Assembly (NCBI GenBank): GCA_010909165.1
Contig: VJWM01000135.1
Span: forward strand, 124,001 to 188,000
Direction of reading: 5' to 3'
DNA length: 64,000 nt
From: Anthoceros angustus
Taxonomy: Eukaryota; Streptophyta; Anthocerotopsida; Anthocerotales; Anthocerotaceae
The notes under the pieces are model-generated. The model was not told the DNA's origin and ran no database searches. It saw only the letters and a program-made list of their open reading frames with translations. The translations under genes were made by a program, and so were the position numbers. This document shows, in pieces, positions 11,653 through 20,689 of this stretch (positions are counted from its first letter, which is position 1; each line of letters begins with the position of its first letter).

Positions 11653-11990
11653 CACTTCCTGAGAAGCGATCTCGGTCTCTGAACTCTACCTTGGTTGTGT
11701 TCACAATTTGAGCCATGGGTGTACGCTGTGCAAGACGGGTGAGTTTCTTTGCAAGCAAATTGGTTGTATGCTGACCTAGTGGGTCGAAACGAGGCATCAC
11801 TAACTCAGAGTGCATCTGATTCAGTGTTTGTGTGTGCAGGCAGGTTGGAGATAGCAACAAGAGGTGCCTCCATCTGCGATTTGATTAGCACTAACTGACT
11901 TTTGAGATAATCCTCGGAGGAGGTCGAGGAATTACGGAACACTGGTAAGGTTGCACTGCTGCGGTGTGGAGGTAGGATGGTCACTCTGTG
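11653..11990 (-). pseudogene. copia-A gag, N-terminal part
   Basis: The minus-strand frame reads MAQIVNTTKVEF, RDRDRFSGSDY and then stops at the copia-B LTR. Its sense continues at 4870 as YDIWPMRI. The start of gag lies further right, in one of the frames near 11.86-11.99 kb (about LVLIKSQMEAPL). No primer-binding site for copia-A is visible beyond it, so the 5' end is probably truncated. Confidence 0.7.
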
Positions 11991-12040
11991 AATTCTTGAT
12001 GGGCCTCTAAATTCAGGTGGAGAATTCAGCTGTTCCCCCC

Positions 12041-12178
12041 AGACGCCTCAGTGTGCTACCTGTGCCCCTCCCCACACGTACGCCTCAGTGTGCAACCTAT
12101 TCCCCATCCTTGACGCCTCAGTGGGCGATCTGTTCCCCTCCCCAGACGCTTCAGTGTGCAATCTGTTCCCCTCCCCAT
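12041..12178. repeat. minisatellite, about 33-38 bp unit, 4 copies
   Basis: Four degenerate units beginning GACGCCTCAGTGTGC occur at about 12041, 12078, 12111 and 12144, each followed by a C-rich TTCCCCTCCCC tail. The array runs up to the ATG at 12177 of the next gene, so it may form its 5' untranslated region or promoter-proximal DNA. Confidence 0.8.
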
Positions 12179-13364
12179 GGCTAATCGCAAAATAAAAGAT
12201 GCAATGCCAAGGCTTCGTGGCCACGCTGTTTTGTGCCGCTTCGCAGGCTCCAGCGCTAGCTATCCAATTGCAAGCATAAACCTCGGCATGGCCACTAGAA
12301 ATATCACTGCTGCGCAGAGGCAGATGCAGATGCAGATGCTTCGCGGCAATGGGTCAAAGCCCGCCAAGCTCCTGTTGCCACTGCTGCTGCTGCTGCTGCT
12401 GGCGACGAAGAAGAACGCTGCAGCGAAAACCGAGAACAGACCTATCGACCAGTACGAGAATTCCGGGTACTACTTTCATAAGAAACTCATCTGGCGAGGC
12501 ATCCGCACCTCTCCGGGATCCCTGTGGATCGGCCTCTTATTTTATGTAGCAGCCGGCCTCGCCAGTGCAGGGTACGTGCTGAGACGCCGGATGGATGCCA
12601 GAAACGCTGGAGAGCCAAGTGCCATAACAAGGCTCACCTTGGATCCAGAGGTGATCATGGATCTGTACTTATATAATGCTCCGTCCGCAGGGCTGTTTTA
12701 TGTGAGCTTGGCTGTAAACCACTTATCGGACGCGATGGAGGCCTACCTGGTTGCCTTGTGCTCTATTCAGCTGGCTATTGACGCCCAGCGCTGTTTCCAG
12801 TCCTCGACCCGGGCAAGTTGGCTAAAAACCGTTTTAACAGCTATTCCCAGCTTGCTGTTAGCCGTCCAGGGGATCGCTTTGCTCGACTCCTACCGCCCCC
12901 TAAACGTGCTTAACGCCTTCTATTTCATCATGAGCTCGGTGCTGCTCTTGCGGCCGCCCACCTGTGAAACATTCTGGACCAAAGTTGGAGAACTGCTGAA
13001 CATGGAGAACATGGTCTCGGAAATGGCAAGACGTTTTAGTCTGAGGACCTTGCCAGTCTGCGCAAGCGGATGTCATGTAGTGTTTCTCCTTGTGGCCTTC
13101 GTATTAGCTGACAATGTGGAAGGGAGCCATCGGGAGCCCATGCTTGCGTACCTGCTTACTGCGTTCGTCTACTTCGTTGTTTTTTGGATTATAGAGTACG
13201 TGTTGCCTTATCCTTCGAATTCCCCTGCCCCTCTTGATGAGGATCAGAATCCTCAACAGGCTCAGAATCCCCAACAGACTCAGAATCCCCAACAGGCTCA
13301 GAATCAAGACTCTCAACAGAGGGAGAATCAAGACGACCTCCACAGACTCAGGCAAACGCACTAA
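12177..13364 (+). CDS. multi-pass membrane protein of unknown function
   Basis: A single open frame of 395 codons from the ATG at 12177; an in-frame ATG at 12156 lies in the minisatellite and is less likely. After a basic N-terminus come a leucine run (LLLPLLLLLLL, preceding codons CTGCTGCTG), then about six more hydrophobic stretches: LWIGLLFYVAAGLASAG, LFYVSLAVNHL, AYLVALCSIQLAI, LTAIPSLLLAVQGIALL, VLNAFYFIMSSVLLL, VVFLLVAFVLA and LAYLLTAFVYFVVFW. The last part is hydrophilic and Q/N-rich with NPQQAQ repeats. I do not recognise the family. A degenerate relative of its middle part lies at 58590-58890. No intron is needed, and the long open frame argues it is a real gene. Confidence 0.7.
   Translation: MANRKIKDAMPRLRGHAVLCRFAGSSASYPIASINLGMATRNITAAQRQMQMQMLRGNGSKPAKLLLPLLLLLLLATKKNAAAKTENRPIDQYENSGYYFHKKLIWRGIRTSPGSLWIGLLFYVAAGLASAGYVLRRRMDARNAGEPSAITRLTLDPEVIMDLYLYNAPSAGLFYVSLAVNHLSDAMEAYLVALCSIQLAIDAQRCFQSSTRASWLKTVLTAIPSLLLAVQGIALLDSYRPLNVLNAFYFIMSSVLLLRPPTCETFWTKVGELLNMENMVSEMARRFSLRTLPVCASGCHVVFLLVAFVLADNVEGSHREPMLAYLLTAFVYFVVFWIIEYVLPYPSNSPAPLDEDQNPQQAQNPQQTQNPQQAQNQDSQQRENQDDLHRLRQTH
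13228..13330 (+). repeat. 18-bp coding repeat (NPQQAQ)
   Basis: Three near-perfect 18-bp units of the form CAGAATCCYCAACAGRCT and a diverged fourth encode the NPQQ(A/T)Q repeat at the C-terminus of the membrane protein. The unit is a multiple of three, so length changes keep frame. Confidence 0.85.
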
Positions 13365-13659
13365 GCAAGTAGACTGCGTGCTTTTGCATATACGGTTTCA
13401 CAGTTTTAGTGCTTTGTCCATGTTGACACAAAATTGTCTATTACAAGCTCCATGTGAGCGGCGATCAATAGAATTCGTCAAAAAGTGTCTGTCCCCTTAC
13501 CTCCAAAAGTCCGCAGAACTTTCTTGACAGGTGCTCACGGAGCAACCCACGTCCCTCCTCTTACCTTCTGGACAGTTTCCCACCTCGGTCTTCCAAACTC
13601 TGGATCATGTGGGTTTTACGGTAAAGCTGTAGCCAGAGGGTTCAATGTTCAGAGGAACC

Positions 13660-14015
13660 TGCACCTACGTCCTCAACGAGCTCACTTTCAGATAGGCTTC
13701 CAACTGAATCGTCCCTTATCTTCCTTTTCTTGGAAATTGCACACCTCCCACCTATCTGGCTACCCCAAAGCCTTCGCTTCGCGAAATTCCTCGAGCCGTC
13801 GTTTAACATCAGAAATTGACGGTAAAGCTTTCATACCAACGGTCTGCACTAGCTCTTCCAGGAGCAAAATCCATGATCGATCATTGCAAAGTTGCAAAGC
13901 CAGTCAAAACAAAGTTTAGTACATTAGTGTAAAGTTTACTGAGACGTACTATGTAGAGGAGCGTGATTGTCTGACGCTCTGCAGCCGTGTGTCATAGCAT
14001 CATCATCTGCCACAT
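13660..14015. repeat. dispersed duplicate block, copy A
   Basis: Matches 19840-20480 in the same orientation: the segment with CTCAACGAGCTCACTTTC, then CACCTCCCACCTATCTGGCT, through TGCAGCCGTG and CATCATCATCTGCCACAT. Copy A lacks about 290 bp that separate the two halves in copy B. Its minus-strand frame is broken, whereas copy B reads a short protein. I take copy A as a decayed fragment of an unrecognised gene. 13365-13659 shows nothing. Confidence 0.75.
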
Positions 14016-14936
14016 ACTGATTTGGGTACATGGACCAGGTTCGCACCTGCAAACAAAGCATCAGGTCACCTTTGGCCCTTTTATTGCGATGCTGCCTAGT
14101 TTCGCTTCAAGATCCTTTTCCAATTTTCATCTCCTCGGGGAGTAGAGTCTTCATTCAAGACTAGCCCAGAAGCATGAGAAGCACCACATGTAGGCAATGC
14201 CAATACAGACAACGAGATAGCATAAAAACAGGACTTTATTCATATGAGAGAGAACCCCTTCCAACCCATCTCCACCTGGCTACCGGGAAGCTCAAGGTGG
14301 GAGGTTGCAAAGCCTTGCTCAGAAGCAAGGCATTCAAAATCGAAGGATCAATGTTTTGTTCAACACTTCAACACTCCCGGAAGGTCATATAGACACTTCA
14401 CGATCGTGCGAGGTTGCAAAATTCATATGAGCAGAAAAGAAAGCAATCCTACGCATCTTCTATTCCTCCTCAGGAGTATCTCAGTGGCAAGCGCACTTAC
14501 GAACCCCTGAACCAAACCGTCTAACCTCGTACCCTGCAGATGTGTCCGTCCCTGAAATCTGCCACAGCTCAGAAGCGAGGTTGCGATGGCCGAATTCGAC
14601 CTCCCTTCGGAAGATGCTTTTTGGGAAAAAAATCTAGGAAAGGTTGGAAAGACGTTAAAGGGATCTATCTGGTTGGATGACTGGAATGAAGCTGACTGAG
14701 ATTGGGGCAGAGATTGGTCAGATAATTAGATCTGGAAGGAGGCTAACACAATCGAGATGATTGATCTGGAAGCCCACCCCCTGGACTCAACTTGATGGAC
14801 CACTCTGAAGCCAACAACTACCTTCAGACTCACCAGGACACTCCTTAATTCCCAGGTAGAGACCCGACCCGACGAGACGCGCTATGGTACAAGAGGTCAA
14901 GCTTATCTCGACCTCACCACCCTTCCTCTAAACTCT
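14016..14936. other. no gene recognised
   Basis: Only short frames (14174-14392, 14244-14510), in two overlapping frames with no motifs. It is the 3' flank of the pectate lyase gene on the opposite strand and presumably includes its 3' untranslated region next to 14937. Confidence 0.5.
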
Positions 14937-16701
14937 TCAGAGGTCGAGCACACCAGATCTGGCGGTCAGAGCTGGCGTGAAGAACTGGGCAACCCCAGCA
15001 GCTGAGGATTTGAGTGCGCTGTCGTAGCCACCTGACTGGGCAAAGTAAGCGCCGTTGAGGAAGAGATCGTTATCCGAATGCCAGCTCCAGCTGTTCCCGC
15101 CGCCAACCTCACGCTTGGTCACCTGCCAGATCGATTGAGGAACGTTAGAGTTATAAAATCCACGCCAAGGAAAGCCAAAACAAATAGGACGACTGAAATC
15201 TGTGGCTCGCCTGCTTAGCTGCACTAGCCACATAGCGGTTGCCTTCGCTGAGAATGGTCGGATCTCCACTTCCACCAATTGCGTAGATGCCCCAACCATA
15301 CGGATAGTCGTTGTTGATGACATGGAACTCGCCAAATCGGCACCGGGGCATCCTCTGCACCAGGTTGGGTCCGAAGGTGTTGTAGGCAATGGTGACCTTC
15401 AAGTTCCTGTCCTCCGTGAAGGAATCGCTGTGACCCAGAAGCATCACCTGCGAGGAAGAAGGTCCAAGCCAATTTAACAGACGGCGACGAGAAGGAAGAA
15501 AGGAAAAGGCAAACCAAAAGCAAACACAGACCTTGTCGTGATCGGAGAAGTAATTGTTGGAGATGGTGACGGCAGTGGAACCGTGGATGACATCAATGAG
15601 ACCGTCAGCGGCGTGCCTCAAAGTGCAGTGATCAACCCAAATGTGAGAACCTCCGAAGACACTGATAGCATCTCCATCAGAGCCACCTCGGTAGCCGGTG
15701 TGAGTGGTGGAGCTGATGACATCCCCGCTGTGGCCCGGAGCGCAGTTCTGAAAGGTGATGGACTCCACGATCACATGGGACACATACTGGATGGTAAAGC
15801 AGGGCGCTCCGTTCCCCACAGACACCTTCCTCCCGCGGCCGTCGATGGTCTTGTACCCCTGGATGATGAGCTCGTTGTCGAGCTTGAGGTCGAAGTCCCC
15901 AGCGAAGATGATCCACAGCGGCTGAGGCTGGATGACGCCGTACCTGAGCGTCCCCGGGGCTGGGTTCACAGCGTCGTCCCCGCCGTCTGTGACCACGTAG
16001 TAGGCACCGCCCTTCCCTCCCGCAGCATCAGACCCGAATCCGATGGCGCAGTCCGCAAGCTTCTGCCTGTCGGCCTCCCAGTTGGGTCCCAGCCAGCAGT
16101 TGTCGATGGGATTGCCCTTCCCGCCATAGCTACCGCCCTTCGGAGCGGAGGGCACCGGGGGGAGGTTGGGCACGGAGGGAGTGGGAGGCACCGGGACACC
16201 GTGCTTCTTCTTGGGCACCTTCTTGCTGCTCTTCTTCTTCTTCATCTTGGTCGACTTGTTGTTGTAGTCGTCGCCGCCGCTACTGCTCTTGGTCTTCTTC
16301 TTCTTCTTCTTGTCCGTGGTCTTCTTCTTCTTCTGCAGTCGCTCCAGCGTCAACAGCCTCCGCCACACCCCGGAGGTTCTGCATGGCAACAACCGGTGTC
16401 AACAACCTCCCGAATCGCCCACAAAAAACGGCCAAAAACCCACAAAAACCCACAAACCACGCGTCTGCCCTCCCTCCCAATTCCCTCACCTCACGTCCTC
16501 ATCCTGGTCGGCGACCTCTGAGTCAGCCCCGCTCCCGGACCCGACCTCCACCTCATTCGCATCCGCATCCGCATCCGCCTCGAGGTCCCCGAGCTCCTGC
16601 AGGGCGACCGCCCCGGGCAGCGCCCCGAGGCGCAGGCAGGAGGCGAGCAGCGAGAGCAGCAGCAGCGACCAGAGGGCGGTGAAGCACTTGACGCGCGACA
16701 T
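14937..16701 (-). CDS. pectate lyase (polysaccharide lyase family 1)
   Basis: Secreted enzyme cleaving de-esterified pectin by beta-elimination. Exons on the minus strand: 16701-16490, 16378-15532, 15447-15211, 15122-14937. All junctions keep frame; the introns are GT-AG except the last (GC-AG). Exon 1 gives a signal peptide (MSRVKCFTALWSLLLLSLLA) and an acidic D/A stretch. Exon 2 begins with a lysine-rich block, then the family's NPIDNCWLGPNWEADRQ and LADCAIGFG. WVDHCTLRHAADGLIDV and the ISNNYFSDHDK calcium-site region follow. Exon 3 has QRMPRCRFGEFHVINNDY with the catalytic arginine, then NPTILSEGNRY-like sequence. The last exon has TKREVGGGNSWSWHSDND. Core length and motifs match plant enzymes. 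The K-rich N-terminal extension is unusual. Confidence 0.93.
16200..16335 (-). repeat. lysine-codon low-complexity tract in pectate lyase
   Basis: The plus strand is a CTTCTTCTT-type run. On the coding strand it gives blocks of four to six lysines separated by short S/T/D stretches, between the signal peptide and the catalytic domain. Such a basic linker could bind acidic pectin, but that is inference. Confidence 0.75.
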
Positions 16702-16978
16702 GGCGGGAGGCGGAGAGCGGCAAGGCAGGGTATCCGGATCGGGGGGCGCCGAGGTCACAGGTGCAGCATTGCGGAAAGCAAGCAGAGAGCAAGGGCGGCG
16801 AGAAGAGAATGGGAGGACCCGCGCGCTCTTGTACCCCTCGGGTTGCACGGATTCCGAACACCGAAGCCTAGGAGGATAAAGCTCAGGAGAACCGAGAAGG
16901 AGACGTCTCTAACTGGAGACGATACCGAGAGACTTGGCCGTTGCTTTGTTGCAAGCTCGATGAGATGAGGAGATGGGC

Positions 16979-17462
16979 AGTTGGGCGGGGAATATAAAGG
17001 GCCGGGCCGGGCCGGGGGCGGGCTGGGACCGGGCCCCGGCCGCCGGGCTCGCTTAACCTATTTTTTAATTACGACCTGGGGTTCCCTTGACGTGCGTTCC
17101 GGCCCCCAGCATGTCGCGCGCCTCAAGCATGACGGCACCACGACCGGCCACCAGCACCAGCCGTGGCGGGACGGCGGAACGGCGGAACGTGGCGGTGGCG
17201 CAACTCCGCTACCCTAATCCCGGTTTGGTCCACCGGCCCACCGGCTGCCGCACTGCCCTCTCCTGTTCACACTCTTTCATCGTTTTCTCGTTTTTCCTTC
17301 CCGGCTACATGCGCAAGCGACGAGGAGGAGCTACGTGCATGCGTACAATGTCAACCGGGTAACCGCTTCCGCTCACCTGCGCGCTTCCGGTACGCCCGGA
17401 AGCCTACGTAGGTGACGTCGCATGCTTCATTCTTGGACCCCACCGCTCCCGCCCGAAAACAA
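16979..17462. repeat. GC-rich tandem block, copy 1
   Basis: 484 bp beginning AGTTGGGCGGGGAATATAAA and ending CGAAAACAA. It repeats almost base for base at 17562-18046; differences are one- to three-base indels in G/C runs and GGA repeats. About 100 bp of unrelated sequence lies between copies. It contains a TATAAA box after a GGGCGGGG box, so a promoter origin is possible. No conserved protein is visible. Confidence 0.9.
16984..16999 (+). promoter_or_regulatory. TATA-like box with upstream GC box
   Basis: GGGCGGGGAATATAAAG reads as a GC box followed by a TATA box on the plus strand, repeated at about 17566. No convincing gene starts downstream of either, so this may be a duplicated orphan promoter. 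Confidence 0.3.
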
Positions 17463-17561
17463 GACCCGATGCCGATGCGGGCCTTGTACGGAAGGGCGCG
17501 CCACCAGGCCAGCCGTGGCGCGAGTCCCGGTGACCGGATACCACCACATTTCGGGCGGGCA

Positions 17562-18046
17562 AGTTGGGCGGGGAATATAAAGGGCCGGGCCGGGCCGGGG
17601 CGGGCTGGGACCGGCCCCGGCCGCCGGGCTCGCTTAACCTATTTTTAATTACGACCTGGGGTTCCCTTGACGTGCGTTCCGGCCCCCAGCATGTCGCGCG
17701 CCTCAAGCATGACGGCACCACGACCGGCCACCAGCACCAGCCGTGGCGGGACGGCGGAACGGCGGAACGTGGCGGTGGCGCAACTCCGCTACCCTAATCC
17801 CGGTTTGGTCCACCGGCCCACCGGCTGCCGCACTGCCCTCTCCTGTTCACACTCTTTCATCGTTTTCTCGTTTTTCCTTCCCGGCTACATGCGCAAGCGA
17901 CGAGGAGGAGGAGCTACGTGCATGCGTACAATGTCAACCGGGTAACCGCTTCCGCTCACCTGCGCGCTTCCGGTACGCCCGGAAGCCTACGTAGGTGACG
18001 TCGCATGCTTCATTCTTGGACCCCACCGCTCCCGCCCCGAAAACAA
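17562..18046. repeat. GC-rich tandem block, copy 2
   Basis: Second copy of 16979-17462, offset about 583 bp, with the same GGGCGGGG/TATAAA start. Reading frames in the two copies translate to matching short peptides only because the DNA is duplicated. Confidence 0.9.
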
Positions 18047-19221
18047 CGGCGATGAACGGAAGGACGCGGGACCGGACCAACCGGTAGCGCGGGAAATGGG
18101 AGCAGGATGAGCGCGCTTCGCGGCTTTCCGCCGCGCCGCGCTTTCCGTTGTCAACTGCCATAACTGTCTCTCCGCAAACGTCCAAAGCATTTGCCGCCTC
18201 GTAGGCTCGGCGCATGCTGCGGCTTTGCGGGTTGCGGCTCCCGCAAAGCGCTGTGTTTCCGTTGAATTATTGCCCGTGCTTTGAATTCCCTGAGAATAAT
18301 TATATGATTACAATAACCCATCTCACTTAATTCATCCGATCAAGCCTTAGAGGCACCCATCTTTCATGGTACAAAAACATAGTGGTGTAGATGCTTTTGG
18401 AGAGACTAATATGCTTTCAGGCAATCCCCAGTGGAACACATAATGCAGGAACTCAAACTATCATTTTCTTCTCGAAAATAAAATAACGAACCTGTCACCC
18501 AGCCAATCGATGGACCTGCTTCAAGCATGTGGTACTTGTTACCTGGCTGATCGATGGACCCGCTTCAAGCATGTGGTACTTGTCACCCACTTCAAGCATG
18601 TAGTACTCGTTGTCTATGTTCAAACTTCCTTCAAGATAGCTTCATATTTAGTTCCCTCGGCAAACCATGATTGTCCTTTATCTACTTCGGATCCAGATCC
18701 ATCGACATCGACACCGGGGTGCTGTGTATGTTCTTGACGACTATTTCTCACTTCGTCCCACGTGGACTCTCTCTCTCATTTAGTTCCATTGAGCAAACCA
18801 TAATAGTGTCATGGCTTGCTAGTAATACGAGAGTGTCGTACCTAGTCGGAACAACAATCAACAAGCCCACTTCAAGCATGCAGTATTGTGTGAGCTTCAA
18901 GTTGTCTGTGTCCTTTGAGCAATTAGACCGGTGAGTACTTTACCCGCAGAACATAATGCTTGAGCCGCCGATACCTCATTCCCAGGAACATAATACCTGC
19001 AAGAGCCACGACATCTTGAAATATCGTATTCAGTCGTGACAGTAATTTCACGGCCCCACTTCACGGTATGTGTATTTTGAGCTTCACGTTCTTCATGTAC
19101 TTCATGTGCTTGACTCTAGAGGCATTTCAAACCTGAGAAATTAATGCATTGTACATGTATGCTCGCTGGACTTGACGTTGAAACTTCCTACATTTTGAAA
19201 CATTCTTGATACGGTTTCGTT
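18047..19221. other. no gene recognised
   Basis: Short frames without motifs. A small imperfect repeat lies at about 18510-18605, where CTTCAAGCATGTGGTACTTGT or close variants occur three times. Composition drops from GC-rich to AT-richer at about 18.25 kb. Confidence 0.5.
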
Positions 19222-19364
19222 CAGTCCTAATATACTCGTCTGGCTGATTGCTACTTCCAGTCCTAATATACTCGTCTGGCTGATTGCTACTTCCAGTCCT
19301 AATATACTCGTCTGGCTGATTGCTACTTCCAGTCCTAATATACTCGTCTGGCTGATTGCTACTT
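19222..19364. repeat. 36-bp minisatellite, 4 copies
   Basis: The unit CAGTCCTAATATACTCGTCT plus GGCTGATTGCTACTTC is repeated three times in full and once less one base. The copies look identical, so expansion is recent. On the minus strand it stays open (36 is a multiple of three), giving a 12-residue repeat, but that frame has no other support as a gene. Confidence 0.92.
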
Positions 19365-19530
19365 TATTGTATGTAAGGTATTTGCAGACTTGTCTCTTGC
19401 TCTTCTTTGAGGGATTGACCTGATTCAAACTTGTGGGAATAGATGCATCTGCCATTACGCGATGTTCAGCACGCTTGCTCCATGTTAAGTTAAGAACCTA
19501 ACCCCCTAGATAACCTTCAATTCTCTTATA

Positions 19531-20480
19531 CTAAGTACTTGAAGTTGTTAGGGTTATATGTTTAATCCGTCTTAATTGATTATTTAACTCTAGGGTTAGA
19601 CATATGTACTTTGTATATAAAGAACACAATTTGTGGATAGACGGGTCGTCAGGAATCAGCGCACTGAAGCTGATCGTTATTGCTCCTAGAGGCGGTCTCC
19701 ACCACCAATTAGGATAGCCGATCTTGTGTAGCCACGCGAAAACGTCCATCACTCCAACGCACCTGCAATTTTTACCCCCAGCAGCACAATCAGGGGATGC
19801 GCGCGCTTGAGGCTGCGCAGATTCTATCTCGGCGCATACATCACCTAAGTCCTCAACGAGCTCACTTTCGAGAAATGCTTCCAACTGAAATCCACCTTAT
19901 CTTGCTTTTCTTGGAATTGCTATGACAAGTTGCAGTCAGCTGTAACAATGAGACGATCGAACACCGCCCTCCAAGAAATAAGTATATCAGCCCTTGTCTT
20001 CAGGCAACAACTCTTTCTCAAGGAGGGCATCTGCAACACTTCCACATGTCAAAATTGACCTGGGAAATGAATAATCTTGACTGTGAACAAGCGGGCCATG
20101 TGACCTGACTGTGGATCTGCGTCAGAAGAAACTTGACACACAACAAATGCCCCAAAAGCAGGCCCACCAGAATGATGCAAAAACGAGCGGACTTGAGCAC
20201 ACCTCCCACCTATCTGGCTGCCCCAAAGCCTTAGCTTTGCCAGATTCCTCGAGCCGTCGTTTAACAACATCAGAAATTGACTGTAAAGCTTTCATACCAA
20301 AGGTCTGCACTAGCTCTTCCAGAGGAGCAAAATCCATGATCCATCATTGCAAAGTTGCAAAGCCACTCAAAACCAAGTTGAGTACATTAGTGCAAAATTT
20401 ACTGAGACGCACTATGTAGACGAGCGTGATTATTTAACTCTCTGCAGCCGTGTCATAGCATCATCATCTGCCACATCCTG
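19531..20480 (-). CDS. hypothetical small spliced gene, copy B
   Basis: Two minus-strand stretches conserved in copy A (13660-14015) look like exons. 20337-20200 reads MDFAPLEELVQTFGMKALQS, then VVKRRLEESGKAKALG. 19917-19735 reads MEAFLESELVEDLGDVCAEI and beyond. A donor-like GAG|GTGTGC near 20205 and an acceptor-like CATAG|CAATTCC near 19920 would remove about 285 bp. I do not recognise the protein: the first part looks helical and charged, the second acidic. It could equally be a decayed fragment. The 5' end is not defined. Confidence 0.35.
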
Positions 20481-20689
20481 ATCTGCAAGAAGGGGCGACA
20501 CTAGTACTGTGCCTGGCTATCATTTGGATGACTTTCTTATCCTTGACTTTGAGTAGCTGCTTGGTTCTGTCTGTTCTCAGGTTATTGAGTAGACCTCACT
20601 GTGAATAAGGAAGTGCAAGCATGTGACTGAGGCAGATATCATTGGCACGAGTTCTTTTATGAGATGCAGCTACGGCGTCATAACTTTCC

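Larger units (their letters stand above)
395..12030 (-). mobile_element. copia-A: outer Ty1/copia retrotransposon, interrupted
   Basis: Read on the minus strand, the modules run gag, CCHC zinc knuckle, protease, integrase, reverse transcriptase, RNase H, which is the Ty1/copia order. The body is split: its gag starts at about 11.99-11.65 kb and resumes at 4870, because copia-B (4876-11647) is inserted between. Modules sit in different frames with stops, so the copy is dead. Its own LTRs were not identified; the right limit near 12.03 kb is where gag-like reading stops and a minisatellite begins. Confidence 0.85.

Noticed and set aside
15538-16521. 327-codon plus-strand frame
   Set aside because: Antisense to pectate lyase exon 2, which has clear family motifs and splice sites; the frame is a shadow of biased codons.
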